This document shows positions 9,198-19,229 of a stretch of 64,000 bases of DNA, in pieces. Where the stretch lies: positions 124,001-188,000 of the forward strand of contig NZ_CP080572.1 of the NCBI RefSeq assembly GCF_023746595.1, written 5' to 3'. The notes beneath the pieces are model-generated. The model was not told the origin of the DNA and ran no database searches. It saw only the letters and a list, made by a program, of their open reading frames with translations. The position numbers were made by a program, and so were the translations under genes. Source of the DNA: Thermococcus argininiproducens. Its GTDB lineage: Archaea > Methanobacteriota_B > Thermococci > Thermococcales > Thermococcaceae. Each line of letters begins with the position of its first letter. Position 1 is the stretch's first letter.

Positions 9198-9401
9198 ATG
9201 GGAAACATTAAGCAACGTTTCATTAAGAGAACTGGGAGAGAACTCTTTAACAGATATCCAAATGAATTCACAAGAGATTTCGAGCACAACAAGAAAAAGG
9301 TTGAAGAGCTCACAAATATCACAAGCAAAACCATAAGAAACAGGATAGCAGGATACGTTACAAGGCTTGTAAGGCTTAAAGAAGAAGGAAAGATCCTTTA
9401 A
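9198..9401 (+). CDS. rps17e: 30S ribosomal protein S17e
   Basis: This 67-residue basic protein of the small ribosomal subunit, present in archaea and eukaryotes, starts [17 protein letters not shown] and matches the short archaeal S17e length. A GGAGGGATGAGG ribosome site precedes the ATG. It ends 4 bases inside the convergent HTH gene end. The position is typical of a stand-alone ribosomal gene in this order. Confidence 0.95.
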   Translation: MGNIKQRFIKRTGRELFNRYPNEFTRDFEHNKKKVEELTNITSKTIRNRIAGYVTRLVRLKEEGKIL

Positions 9402-10003
9402 ACACGGAACTCTTTCTTTATCCTTTTTAGATCTTCAATTATTTCTCTGGGGAGTATACCCTCAAATTCTCGTAAGAGCTCATCAAAGTGGTTCTCGCTT
9501 TCTCTGGCAACTCTTAGCATGAGATTCCGCATATAAGTTTCGGCAAGCATTCTGACTTCCTCAAGCTCGCTTTTAATTCTCATGTACTCTTCTATCCTCC
9601 CCTCAATCTCATTTAGAAAGTCTGCAAGTTCCTTCATCTTTATCTCTATGGGCTCCCTAGACTTAATGAGCTGCTTTACCTCCTCGTACTCTTTAGTGAC
9701 CCTTGGAATCTTTGGCTCATACATCTCAGTTCCAAAGGAGTACGGGGTTAAAAGTACCTCAAGTCTGATGCCGCGTTTGATCTGATAGTATTTTCTTGGC
9801 CTTCCTCTCGGGATTTTCTCTACTCTTCCCTCTATTAAACCAGCCCCCTCAAGAATCCGCAGATGTTCTAAAACAGCTTTTTGACCAACTCTCAGCTCTT
9901 TGGAAAGCTCACTCACGAAATAAGGTCTTTTAGTTAGCAGTAATAATATCCTTCGCCTAGTCTCGTTTCCGAGGACATCGAGCAATCTCCCATGCTCCTC
10001 CAT
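9398..10003 (-). CDS. ArsR-type winged-helix transcription regulator
   Basis: The 201-residue DNA-binding regulator has an N-terminal ArsR/GntR-like winged helix: [18 protein letters not shown] near residue 10, the recognition region [19 protein letters not shown], and a basic wing with [10 protein letters not shown] near residue 66. A long charged helical region (residues 100-195), likely a dimerising coiled coil, follows. The start at 10003 follows GAGGTGG; the upstream frame beginning with TTG at 10018 has none. It is divergent from the metallo-hydrolase at 10138, which it could regulate. The effector is unknown. Confidence 0.85.
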   Translation of the reverse strand: MEEHGRLLDVLGNETRRRILLLLTKRPYFVSELSKELRVGQKAVLEHLRILEGAGLIEGRVEKIPRGRPRKYYQIKRGIRLEVLLTPYSFGTEMYEPKIPRVTKEYEEVKQLIKSREPIEIKMKELADFLNEIEGRIEEYMRIKSELEEVRMLAETYMRNLMLRVARESENHFDELLREFEGILPREIIEDLKRIKKEFRV

Positions 10004-10137
10004 TCTTTCCCACCTCAAGATGATCGTGACTCTTATCTAACTTAATGTGAATAAAATTCATACTTAAATCTTTTGGTGCATTATGACCAAAAACCACTTT
10101 AAGAATGAAGTCCAATAGCAAAAATGGTGATTTCATT

Positions 10138-10785
10138 ATGAAAGTTATAGGAGACATTCACCTTGTGGATAACACGTTTGCAAACGTCTATCTCATAGTG
10201 AGAGATAACAAGCTCATAATAATAGACACCGGCCTGCCAGAAGAGTATGAGAAAATAATAAAATACATAGACAGCCTTGGCCGAATTCCGGAGGAAGTGG
10301 AGATTATTATAGCCACTCACGCTCATTATGACCATATAGGGGCACTGAAAGTCCTTAAAGAAGCCACGGGAGCAAAGGTTGCCGCTCATAAGGAGGAGAT
10401 CCCATACATAAATGGGGAGAAAGTTTTCAAAAAAGGCTACACACCAGTTTCAGAGCCTGTTGATGTCGAGATTTCTCTAGAAGATGGGGATGAAATTAAA
10501 GGGCTTAAAGTTATTCACTCTCCCGGCCACACTCCTGGAAGCATTTGTTTGCTTGATCTAGAGACAAAGGCCCTATTTGTCGGTGACTTAGTTGTGGAGC
10601 AAAAGGGGGAGCTTTACGAGGTTCCACATCATTATTCCATTGACCCAATGAAGAACAGGGAAGCTATAAAGGAGCTTTTGGAGATTGATTTCAACCATTT
10701 GCTGCCGAGTCATGGAAATCCTGTCTTAAATGAGGGGAAGGAGAAGTTGAGGGAGTTAGTGGAAAGGTTTTTAAAGAGTGATTAA
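10138..10785 (+). CDS. Metallo-beta-lactamase fold hydrolase
   Basis: The 215-residue protein belongs to the MBL-fold superfamily, glyoxalase-II-like branch, and probably hydrolyses a thioester or similar bond using two metal ions. The signature THAHYDH lies near residue 60, with further metal ligands in SPGHTPGS near residue 125, VGDLV near residue 146 and PSHGNP near residue 189. The ATG at 10138 follows GGTGAT at the right distance; an ATG at 10105 lacks one. It is divergent from the ArsR-type regulator, with an ACTTAAATCTTTT promoter at 10061-10073. Confidence 0.88.
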   Translation: MKVIGDIHLVDNTFANVYLIVRDNKLIIIDTGLPEEYEKIIKYIDSLGRIPEEVEIIIATHAHYDHIGALKVLKEATGAKVAAHKEEIPYINGEKVFKKGYTPVSEPVDVEISLEDGDEIKGLKVIHSPGHTPGSICLLDLETKALFVGDLVVEQKGELYEVPHHYSIDPMKNREAIKELLEIDFNHLLPSHGNPVLNEGKEKLRELVERFLKSD

Positions 10786-10939
10786 TTTTGAGTTTTACTT
10801 AAACTCTATGAAAAGAAAATATAAAAATCCACTAATTATTGTCTAAGTTTTGTTAATCTTTCTAATTTATTCCCAGAGAAATAAATCGATCTAATATGAT
10901 AAAGTAAAGAGAAATATTTTAATACTACTTTGAGATAGA

Positions 10940-10953
10940 GATCATTGGTGATC
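10940..10953. promoter_or_regulatory. Inverted repeat at the EVE gene ribosome site
   Basis: GATCA-TTGG-TGATC is a perfect inverted repeat containing the ribosome site GGTGATC and lying 4 bases before the ATG of the EVE gene. It shares the core TCATTGGTGA with the repeat at 5373-5386. It also holds two GATC sites, the sequence recognised by DpnII/Dam enzymes such as those encoded downstream. It could be an operator or a translation-controlling hairpin. Confidence 0.35.
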
Positions 10954-10957
10954 AATA

Positions 10958-11395
10958 ATGCCGTATTGGCTTTGTATAACAAATAGAGAAAATTGGAAAA
11001 TAATAAAGAACAATAATATCTGGGGTGTTCCAGAGAAGAGACACAAAAATACGCTCCTAAAAGTTAAACCTAAGGATAAAGTGATCATCTATATCAAGCA
11101 AGAAAAAGACCAGGAGGGAAACACTCTAGAGCCAAAGATTGTTGCTATTTACGAGGTTGTCAGTGAACCATTCAAGGACTCTAAAAAAGTGTTTAAAGCT
11201 CCAAAAAATAGTAATGAAACATATCCCTGGAGAATTAAACTTAAACTCATTAAGTCCGGCGAAATCGAATTTAAGCCTTTAATTCCAAAATTAAGTTTTA
11301 TCAAGAACAAAAAGAAATGGTCAACACACTTATTCGGAAAAGCCATGCGTGAGATCCCAGAAGAAGATTATAAATTAATTGAGAAACTCCTTTAA
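10958..11395 (+). CDS. EVE domain protein
   Basis: The 145-residue protein is a stand-alone EVE domain, a PUA/YTH-related fold thought to bind modified nucleotides and often linked to defence against modified DNA. It opens [20 protein letters not shown] and shows the typical [11 protein letters not shown] and [10 protein letters not shown] stretches. Ribosome site and ATG are clear. It is the left border gene of the AT-rich defence island. A diverged copy of its last 45 codons lies at the right border (21926-22063). Confidence 0.85.
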   Translation: MPYWLCITNRENWKIIKNNNIWGVPEKRHKNTLLKVKPKDKVIIYIKQEKDQEGNTLEPKIVAIYEVVSEPFKDSKKVFKAPKNSNETYPWRIKLKLIKSGEIEFKPLIPKLSFIKNKKKWSTHLFGKAMREIPEEDYKLIEKLL

Positions 11396-11432
11396 TTTCC
11401 TATTTCTTTTAAATTATACTGGAGGTAGGTAT

Positions 11433-11894
11433 GTGATAGCAGCAGAAATTGAAATAAATGATTTTAAAATTTCTACAAAAAACGGAAAGAAGAGCCCAAA
11501 TGATTTTATAATACAAGCAAAATTTCGGGGAAATAAGCGTCTTTTTACCCCCAAACACGCCCATTTTGTGATCGATTTCTACGGAAAACTTTGTTATAAT
11601 AAAGAGATTGCCAAGAAATTATTTAATGCAATTAAAAAAGTTTATAGTGGAGAATCTCCTGAGAAGGTTCTAACTGATATGAATCCTGATGATATTAAAC
11701 AGATTAACAATGCACCTGGTTACCCAATAGAGTATATTCTCTACACATTATGGTTGATTTTTGAGCAAGAAGACATTAATTATCCACGTTCTGAAGGATA
11801 TAAAGGGAGACAACAACCATATCAGATGTTCCAAGATGTTTTGAATGGCATACATCCAGTAAATGCAATGAAAAAAACTGGACTTAGAATATAG
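11433..11894 (+). CDS. Unknown protein between EVE and methyltransferase genes
   Basis: I do not recognise this 153-residue soluble, lysine-rich protein. The GTG at 11433 is chosen because GGAGG precedes it by 7 bases; the nearby ATG is out of frame, and the frame further upstream overlaps the EVE gene without a ribosome site. A possible helical domain near residue 105 (APGYPIEYILYTLWLIFEQE) is followed by a charged tail ending MKKTGLRI. The gene is AT-rich like the rest of the island and sits 46 bases before the methyltransferase, suggesting a defence-related partner. Confidence 0.6.
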   Translation: MIAAEIEINDFKISTKNGKKSPNDFIIQAKFRGNKRLFTPKHAHFVIDFYGKLCYNKEIAKKLFNAIKKVYSGESPEKVLTDMNPDDIKQINNAPGYPIEYILYTLWLIFEQEDINYPRSEGYKGRQQPYQMFQDVLNGIHPVNAMKKTGLRI

Positions 11895-11940
11895 AATAAT
11901 TTTTAAAGCTTTAGAATAGCAATAAATTCGGTGAGAAGTT

Positions 11941-12933
11941 ATGGACAGATATGTCCCAATGCGAGAAGTTCCATTTGACGAATATCTGGAATATGTAAAA
12001 ACACATGATCATGTGATTATTGAGAACAGAAAAATTACAATTGGAAAATCCCTTCATATAAATACCTTCCAACCCTCTAAGTTCGAGTTGGAAAGTTCCA
12101 CTGTGTGGAGTTTTCCTGACCGAGGAAAATGGGCCACTCATTATGCTAATGCTAAATACAGGGGGAATTGGGCCCCTCAAGTGCCAAGGAATTTGATCTT
12201 AAAATATACAAAGCCTAAAGAAGTAGTGTTAGATGCATTTTTAGGAAGTGGCACAACGTTGATAGAATGTAAGCTTTTAGGAAGACATGGAATCGGAATT
12301 GACATTAATTATGAAGCTCTAATGGTAGCATGGGATAGACTTAATTTCACATATACTCCCCAATTAGAGAAGAAAGCAGATTTAAGTGCATTTCTTCACG
12401 GAAAAGAAGAAAAAGAAGAAAAAGAGTGGATCGAACCTACAATAAAACTTTATCATGGGGATGCCAGAAATCTCGATAAAATAGATGATGAAAGTATAGA
12501 TTTGATAGCTACCCATCCACCTTATGCCAATATTATTAGTTACAGTAAAAAAGCTAAATTAGAAGTTAAAGGGGATCTTTCTAAAGTTGTCTCAGTCGAT
12601 GAATTTGTTGATGAAATGCAAAAAGTCGCTAGTGAGTTTTATAGGGTTCTAAAACCTGGCAGGCATGCTGCCATACTTATGGGAGATACAAGAAGGCACA
12701 GGCATTATGTGCCTATTGCTTTTAGAGTTATGGAAGCATTTTTGGAAGTGGGTTTTATATTGAAAGAAGACATTATAAAGTTGCAACACAATATGATTGG
12801 TACAATTCCTTGGAAAAAATGGCATCGGGATTTCCATTTAATCGCTCATGAGCACTTGTTTATATTTAGAAAGCCAGGAAAAGGAGAAAACGTTAGAAAA
12901 TTTAAAGAAAGTATAAAATGGTGGATGGGTTAG
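11941..12933 (+). CDS. Site-specific DNA methyltransferase
   Basis: This 330-residue SAM-dependent DNA amino-methyltransferase has motif I as DAFLGSGTTLIE from residue 98 and catalytic motif IV as THPPY at residues 191-195, a less common variant of (D/N/S)PPY. The motif order I then IV and the SAM-binding GIGIDINYEAL fit the N6-adenine/N4-cytosine class. No target-recognition domain can be named. It sits directly upstream of the helicase/DUF1998/PLD fusion gene, the place a DISARM methylase would occupy. It may mark self DNA for that system rather than for the DpnII pair, which has its own Dam enzyme. Confidence 0.75.
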   Translation: MDRYVPMREVPFDEYLEYVKTHDHVIIENRKITIGKSLHINTFQPSKFELESSTVWSFPDRGKWATHYANAKYRGNWAPQVPRNLILKYTKPKEVVLDAFLGSGTTLIECKLLGRHGIGIDINYEALMVAWDRLNFTYTPQLEKKADLSAFLHGKEEKEEKEWIEPTIKLYHGDARNLDKIDDESIDLIATHPPYANIISYSKKAKLEVKGDLSKVVSVDEFVDEMQKVASEFYRVLKPGRHAAILMGDTRRHRHYVPIAFRVMEAFLEVGFILKEDIIKLQHNMIGTIPWKKWHRDFHLIAHEHLFIFRKPGKGENVRKFKESIKWWMG

Positions 12934-13040
12934 TAATTAATTTATGTTTTAGTAATTACTAGAATTGATAATTAAATAGTTTAATAAGACGTAAGATATT
13001 TAACGTTTCGTTCAATAAAGAAATATAGTGGGGATACTCA

Positions 13041-16000
13041 ATGACAGGTACTGGGGAATTAAGAGAGATTTATCATGCATTATTGGAGATTGAATATAAT
13101 AAATATGAGTCCACTAAACATCTAAATGATACATTTCTTGAGGAGGCGGATTTGAAAAGGTATCCAGATGAAGTTATCTTAGAACTTTTGTCGAGAGGAT
13201 TTCTTATTAAGTTAGGAAAGAACAAGTATAGAACTATTCATATGGATATTGCAGTTAGGAGTGTTGATGTTAGATCAAGTTATTTTGGGAATAAGCGTAT
13301 TTTGGAATATCAACTATTACGCCGAAAAGTACCTGTTTTACGGAGAGACTATTTAGACTTAACGAATTCTGAGCATCCAAGGTATAAGACATTTTTTACA
13401 CTTCTTTTGAGCATTATTCATGATGAGGAATTAGTAAGGATTTTGATAGATAGTCTGGTTAAGGGGAACATTCGAGGATTGTCAAAATATCAGTTTGATT
13501 CTATTCGAACAATTCTTACGAGTAGTAACTCTCCAGTAGTTGTCTCAGCACCCACAGGTTTTGGAAAAACATTTGTTTATTTTGTTCCAATATTGGTTGA
13601 GGCATTAAAGGCAAAAAAAGATAATATTCCTGGGCCAAAGGCCGTTCTATTTTATCCGAGGAAGACACTTGAATCAGATCAAATGAGTGAGATGATATCT
13701 GTTCTGTATCACCTTAATGAAATCCTTCCGGATTCTATTGGGAAAATAACTATAGCTATTGATGATGGCAACACAAAACGATTAGATAAGATAGAAGAGG
13801 GGGAATTATTTAGAGGAATTAGGGACCCTATAACTGGAGAACAACTTAAAATTAAAAAAACGACCTCTGAAGCATTTGTTGAGATAAATGGAAAAAGAGT
13901 TGATTGGATTCTTATTGACAAGGATTCTATCCGGGAGAATCCTCCTGATATCCTAATTACTAATATTTGGGCTTATCAGTATAAACTAGTGGATAGAAGA
14001 TATTGGAAGGGATATCTTTCTGATAAGATTAAATATTTTGTATTTGATGAAGTACATACATATAGAGGTATTGGAGCAGGGATTCTTAGATACTTTATTC
14101 GCTCTATTATGTCATTAATTTCTCCTCGGGCAAAGTTAATATTATCTTCCGCTACAATTCCGAAAATAAAAGATTTTGTTGAAGAGATTACAGGGTATCC
14201 ATATATAAAATTTGCAAAAGCTGTTTATAGTGAGTCTATTCATGGGATTGATTTCTATAAGTATGAGCTATATCTTTTACTCGGGATCTCTCCAGGAATT
14301 CACTGGGGAACTTATACATATGAGTTGGCATTATATCTTGCTATATTGAATAGGCTCTATGAATATGCTAAAAAGTCCAAATTACAAACAATTACTTTCA
14401 TTGATTCTATAAAAGAAATTGATAGGCTTAAATCTCAGACTATCCAAGCTATAACTCTTGCTGATGACCGTATTCTCCCCCATTTAAACAAGGAAATGCA
14501 TTCCAATCCAGAAGACTCGTTTGTCTATTGGATATATAATCCTAATATAGTGGATGATCAAAATAGTTTAGAAAAGATAATCAAAGAGTTGGAAAAGAAG
14601 ATTGAGCATCATTATTCGAGTAGGGCAGATAGATACGAAATTGAAGAAAGATTGAAACGTAAAGACATTGATGTTATTTATGCTACTAATACTCTTGAGT
14701 TGGGAGTGAATTATAGTTCTGTATCTATTGTAGTTAATGCTGGGATACCTCTTTCTAAAGAAAGTATAATTCAAAGAATGGGGAGAGCTGGAAGAAACAG
14801 TAAGGATACATTAAATACTGCCGTAGGTATAGTGATTATTCGTAATAATCCATTAGAATATTATTATTTGTACACAGGTTTAGAGGAGTTGTTGGATATT
14901 AGTAAAGCTCCTAAGATTCCGGTCTCTTATAATAATCATTTTGTTATATTGTTTTCGGCATTACTTTACTCGGCATTTGATTTAAGTAGACGTGGGATGA
15001 AAAACAAAATTAGGGTGGGGGATGAGGATTCTCTAGTTTCAGCAATAGAAGATCTATGGATGTACTATCTTGCCAATAAGAGTGAGATTCAAAAACGATT
15101 GGGATTTCCAGAATTCCCCGAGAAATTGGAAGCTAGAGTTACTAAGCTCCTCGACTTAATTAAACAACCCGATATTGGTTCTAAATGTGATAAGTATAAA
15201 GAAAGAACTAGGATAGAATACTTGTTTTCTGAATTTGAAGAAATAAAAATTGAAATAAATAATCTCTTGAAAACTGTGGAAGAGACCAGCAGATCAATTT
15301 CTATTGACAGGAAAATTTTAGAGAGGATAATAACTGATATTAAATTATATCTTAAACAAAAATTGCCAAAAGACATCAAGGGGGTACATTCTCACTTGTT
15401 GTACTTGGATCAGAAGCTATCAGAAATGGAGGGTTATCTGGTTAGAGTTTTGATTTCTTCGGAACTGGTAAGAGATCTAGAAGAGATTAGAGAGAGAATT
15501 ATTCAATTAAATAAATTCTTACTTGGATTGGGTGACATTGTCTCAATGTCGGAAGATAGGATACCCCCTTTATTAACTATTGCCTGTGACTTTCTGGATA
15601 GGCTTAATTCTGCAAAAGATAGACGTGGGTATGTTCACATAATTAATGTCATTGAAGAACTGATGGGGTTTAAGTTTTTAGGGATTGATTTTATAGAAGA
15701 AAAAGTTAGACTTAATTATCAAAATTCTAACAGAGATGATGTAATAGAATATTTAACTTCCATTATAGCTAGAGTTCCTCCTTTTGAAGTTAGGAGTTAT
15801 CCGTATGATGAACCTGATCAGTCTAAACTAACAAGCTATGTCGGAGGAAGATATGTATGGTTTGTACGTCCCAAATTTTACAGAATATATGCTCCAGATT
15901 GTCAGACAATTGAGAACATATTACGAAATGAAGGTATTTATGATGGTATTTCTACTAAGTACTCCGATTTTGTTACCCCTCAAAGGATAGTTTTGTTGGA

Positions 16001-17843
16001 CCTTTTAGAAAATTCTCCACTTATCTTGAAAATTATTTGTAAGGATAATCGTCCATTGTTCATAAAGTATGGTTCCAACTCAATTACTAATGCTAAAATA
16101 TTTGCTGGGAGAGGAGTTTATCAGCTAGGTAACAATGTTAAAAAACTTAAGCAATTTGGGAGACAATGGAAAAATTATGATATAACCCTCAGAGCTACAC
16201 TTGAGAAACTAGAGGAACTTAAAGAAAAAAGCAAAAGCCTTCCTTATCCTGGGATAATGTTAAACTATATTTCGTATTGTGACTTAGGATATGCAATATC
16301 TACTGATCCCTGGGATATTGTGTGTCCAGAACTAATTAGAAGGGAATGTCCAGTGTTTAAGAAAAAGAAATGTGATGAAAAACAATTCTGGAATACTTTT
16401 AGAAATATTTTCCCACGTATCTATGTACAGAAAAAAGTGGAAATCCCCAAGGAAGTATTGCCTGAGGAAGATATTTCTCCATTATTTATGCGGTTTAAGG
16501 TTATTCAATACCACAAAATTGAGAATAATCCATTGGTATTCTATTATGACTCTGTTTCATTTCCAGTCCCAGTGTCTTTTGTTTCTGATTACAGAATTAG
16601 AGAATTTGACATTCAAAAAATCGGATATCATGCTATAACTTCAATGATATTGATTGAATTTAACATCACATTACTCGAACTTATTTCTAGATTCTTATTG
16701 GCGGATGGGTTAATCAAGGAATTAATTTTATTTAAGAAATTCATGCATGATTACATGCTTCGTATGCCACTTTGGAATATAACTGTAAATGATCTTGAGA
16801 AATTTGGAGAATTTAAGACCAATATATCAGATCAAGAATTGGTACACTTTACTATCAAGATATTGTTACATACTTTCGCCCATAGATTCCTTGTATTTTT
16901 GAGTTCTAGATATGGAGTTGAAATGTCCAAGTTGTTGTATCAGTTAGATGTGAAAAAAGGTAGGATTTTCATCATTGAAAATGCTAAGAGTGATGGGTTG
17001 GGAATAGTAGAGACTTTTGAAAAAGACATTCAAAAAGGATGGATAAATATCCTTAATGAATTTATAACCAAGGAAATGCTATTTTTTGATAAACATGAGA
17101 AAAATGTAAACTCTCAAAGAGTTAAGATTCAAAAAGAGTATTCTAAGAATCTCAGGGATTTATCAACTAAAAAGAAAATGATCCAAGAATTAAAAGAGGA
17201 TATTGAGGCACTTAATCAGAGAATTTCAGATATAATTCCGGTAGAATTTCTGGGATACTCTATGTATAGATATTTACTGCTAAACTCTATCAGAGGAATA
17301 ACTAATTCTGAGAAAAGACCATATTTATCATTGGTTCAAGGGAGCTTAGGAGTTCCACATTTATGTTATGATGGTTGTAATGCATGTTTGATATTTGAAA
17401 GAGGGTGTAATGAACCATTTGTACAAGAGTTTACCTTGTCTAAACAGCTATATTTGAGGTTTTTAAAGGTTTTAAGGTCAGGGTCATTTTCACTGTTAGA
17501 TATTAAAGGGTTTGGTGAGTATTTCAGGAAACTTCTACTGAATTCCAAGGAAGTAGAGATTAAGGTTCCATTTGTTGACAAGAGTGGTATTGATATACTC
17601 CGAGAGGCCTTAGAAAAGGGAGTTAAAATAAATCTTGTTACAAGGTCTGACACATTTAAATTTATACCTCCAGATATTTCAGATAAAGTTGATATAACAA
17701 TTCAGGAGGATTTTCACTCCAAAATTTACACGCTAAGACAGAATAACACAGTGGTGAGACTTTCTGGTTCGGTAAACTTGAATACATCTAGTTTGTTTGA
17801 AAAGAAAGAGAATATTACAATCGAGATTTTATTAGAGGGTTGA
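13041..17843 (+). CDS. Giant helicase-DUF1998-PLD fusion, DISARM-like (DrmA+DrmB+DrmC)
   Basis: This 1600-residue protein looks like three DISARM-type defence proteins in one chain. An SF2 helicase comes first: Walker A SAPTGFGKT from residue 168, DEVH at 336-339, SSAT near 368, and QRMGRAGR near 577. The middle includes a coiled region (about 700-860) and a cysteine group (CPELIRRECPVFKKKKC, near 1095). An MZB/DUF1998-like part begins with HTFAHRF at 1277 and has CYDGCNAC at 1441. The end is phospholipase-D-like, with HSKIY at 1559 followed by GSVNLNTSS. In known DISARM these are separate genes; the fused order matches A-B-C. The gene is very AT-rich, suggesting transfer. Domain calls are by motif only. 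Confidence 0.75.
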   Translation: MTGTGELREIYHALLEIEYNKYESTKHLNDTFLEEADLKRYPDEVILELLSRGFLIKLGKNKYRTIHMDIAVRSVDVRSSYFGNKRILEYQLLRRKVPVLRRDYLDLTNSEHPRYKTFFTLLLSIIHDEELVRILIDSLVKGNIRGLSKYQFDSIRTILTSSNSPVVVSAPTGFGKTFVYFVPILVEALKAKKDNIPGPKAVLFYPRKTLESDQMSEMISVLYHLNEILPDSIGKITIAIDDGNTKRLDKIEEGELFRGIRDPITGEQLKIKKTTSEAFVEINGKRVDWILIDKDSIRENPPDILITNIWAYQYKLVDRRYWKGYLSDKIKYFVFDEVHTYRGIGAGILRYFIRSIMSLISPRAKLILSSATIPKIKDFVEEITGYPYIKFAKAVYSESIHGIDFYKYELYLLLGISPGIHWGTYTYELALYLAILNRLYEYAKKSKLQTITFIDSIKEIDRLKSQTIQAITLADDRILPHLNKEMHSNPEDSFVYWIYNPNIVDDQNSLEKIIKELEKKIEHHYSSRADRYEIEERLKRKDIDVIYATNTLELGVNYSSVSIVVNAGIPLSKESIIQRMGRAGRNSKDTLNTAVGIVIIRNNPLEYYYLYTGLEELLDISKAPKIPVSYNNHFVILFSALLYSAFDLSRRGMKNKIRVGDEDSLVSAIEDLWMYYLANKSEIQKRLGFPEFPEKLEARVTKLLDLIKQPDIGSKCDKYKERTRIEYLFSEFEEIKIEINNLLKTVEETSRSISIDRKILERIITDIKLYLKQKLPKDIKGVHSHLLYLDQKLSEMEGYLVRVLISSELVRDLEEIRERIIQLNKFLLGLGDIVSMSEDRIPPLLTIACDFLDRLNSAKDRRGYVHIINVIEELMGFKFLGIDFIEEKVRLNYQNSNRDDVIEYLTSIIARVPPFEVRSYPYDEPDQSKLTSYVGGRYVWFVRPKFYRIYAPDCQTIENILRNEGIYDGISTKYSDFVTPQRIVLLDLLENSPLILKIICKDNRPLFIKYGSNSITNAKIFAGRGVYQLGNNVKKLKQFGRQWKNYDITLRATLEKLEELKEKSKSLPYPGIMLNYISYCDLGYAISTDPWDIVCPELIRRECPVFKKKKCDEKQFWNTFRNIFPRIYVQKKVEIPKEVLPEEDISPLFMRFKVIQYHKIENNPLVFYYDSVSFPVPVSFVSDYRIREFDIQKIGYHAITSMILIEFNITLLELISRFLLADGLIKELILFKKFMHDYMLRMPLWNITVNDLEKFGEFKTNISDQELVHFTIKILLHTFAHRFLVFLSSRYGVEMSKLLYQLDVKKGRIFIIENAKSDGLGIVETFEKDIQKGWINILNEFITKEMLFFDKHEKNVNSQRVKIQKEYSKNLRDLSTKKKMIQELKEDIEALNQRISDIIPVEFLGYSMYRYLLLNSIRGITNSEKRPYLSLVQGSLGVPHLCYDGCNACLIFERGCNEPFVQEFTLSKQLYLRFLKVLRSGSFSLLDIKGFGEYFRKLLLNSKEVEIKVPFVDKSGIDILREALEKGVKINLVTRSDTFKFIPPDISDKVDITIQEDFHSKIYTLRQNNTVVRLSGSVNLNTSSLFEKKENITIEILLEG

Positions 17844-17847
17844 TAAT

Positions 17848-19224
17848 ATGGAAACTTTAATCACATTGGAAACGAGCAAAATTAATAGTAACATTTACTT
17901 AATAAACCCCTTTATTCGTTATTATACTTTATTTAGAAAAATTAGTACACATATCATTAAGGCAAGAAAAAGGATGCCTGTAGAAGTACATAATGTATTA
18001 TATTCCTACCCAGTATATCTTCCAGAAATTGATTACATGATATTCTTGGATGTTTCTAGTAATGAGCTTAATAAAAAGATCCTTTCTGAGTTTTCTGCGT
18101 ATTCTGGGTTGAGGAGTGCCAAAGAGCTAATTTTCCAAGCTAAATTGTATAATTTCAACAAGGAAAATAGAGCTGTTACGTGGGGTAATATACAGTCTTA
18201 TGTTTTTGAGAAAAAGCTTAGAGATTTATACCAGTGTTTTTACTACTTAGTTAATTTTAGTCTGAGGATTACCCCGTCTATCATTCTTGGAAATAAATTA
18301 ATATCCCCAAATAGGTGGGCTTTGTTATCTACTGAGACACATACTCGGATATTTTCAACAAAAGTTTCTCTAAATGTCTTCCCAGTATATATTGAGAAAG
18401 AAGCCCTAAAAAATATTAAAAAAAGGCAAGTATTTTTGCCATTACCTATGACCCTTTATGAAATAAAAGCAACAGCTTTAGAGTTTTTTCCTACTGGTAA
18501 TATTCATATTTTGAATATCCCATTACATTTTGTTGATCATCCATCTAGAGAATTCATTTTATCTGAGATTGAGGGTAGTGGGGAATATTATATTGTCTAT
18601 GCTTTTTCATTTCTTGATGTTAATACTAGCGGGAATAACAAGATGATAAATATTGTTGAAAATATCATGCCCCTTTATCCAATTGATATTCTATTGGGAT
18701 TATCGGTAATGTATATGGAATCCCAAGAAATTGGCAAATTAATATGGAGAATTAACTTTAATAGAGCAAACGTAGAGCGTATAAGGCGAGTCTTGTCTAA
18801 GAGATCGGCTTCTATATATCTACATGGAGCATGGATAGATCTTATCTCTTCAAAGTTCTATCCATTCTTTAATATTGAAGAAAATGGGACTCATTTATCA
18901 GTAAGAGCCATAAATCCAGGTTTTTTGGCACATATGTTTAGAAGAATATTTTTCGAAAAAGGGCATGAAGATAATATTTTCCTATTGAAAAAGCTTCAAG
19001 AGTTATTTAGCATGTTAGAGGAGTATAATGAAATTCAACAGAAAAAAGGTAATGCTAGCATTGTAGAATTGTTAGGATATAAGAGACAATTTGAGGAGAA
19101 ATATAGAAAAAAATACGGGAAGGGAGTGTGGAACCTTTTAGTTAGAGCTTCTTCAATAGTAAGAATTCGTGAGTATGTGTTGAGGAAGTACAGAGATATT
19201 ATTCTACAACATACAAGGAGGTAG
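17848..19224 (+). CDS. Unknown defence-island protein
   Basis: I recognise no family in this 458-residue protein. It starts 4 bases after the helicase fusion and ends 5 bases before the DpnII-type gene, so it is almost certainly cotranscribed with them. It is rich in Ile, Lys, Asn and aromatic residues, with no signal peptide, clear transmembrane run, P-loop or zinc motif. Long helices are likely in the last 100 residues, with YKRQFEEKYRKKYGKGVWNL near residue 410. Given the neighbours it may be a structural or sensing partner of the fused helicase. Confidence 0.65.
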   Translation: METLITLETSKINSNIYLINPFIRYYTLFRKISTHIIKARKRMPVEVHNVLYSYPVYLPEIDYMIFLDVSSNELNKKILSEFSAYSGLRSAKELIFQAKLYNFNKENRAVTWGNIQSYVFEKKLRDLYQCFYYLVNFSLRITPSIILGNKLISPNRWALLSTETHTRIFSTKVSLNVFPVYIEKEALKNIKKRQVFLPLPMTLYEIKATALEFFPTGNIHILNIPLHFVDHPSREFILSEIEGSGEYYIVYAFSFLDVNTSGNNKMINIVENIMPLYPIDILLGLSVMYMESQEIGKLIWRINFNRANVERIRRVLSKRSASIYLHGAWIDLISSKFYPFFNIEENGTHLSVRAINPGFLAHMFRRIFFEKGHEDNIFLLKKLQELFSMLEEYNEIQQKKGNASIVELLGYKRQFEEKYRKKYGKGVWNLLVRASSIVRIREYVLRKYRDIILQHTRR

Positions 19225-19229
19225 AGGAT

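Noticed and set aside
9582-9785. Forward frames opposite the ArsR regulator, and similar frames opposite other genes
   Set aside because: They are shadows of well-supported genes, lack ribosome sites and resemble no family.
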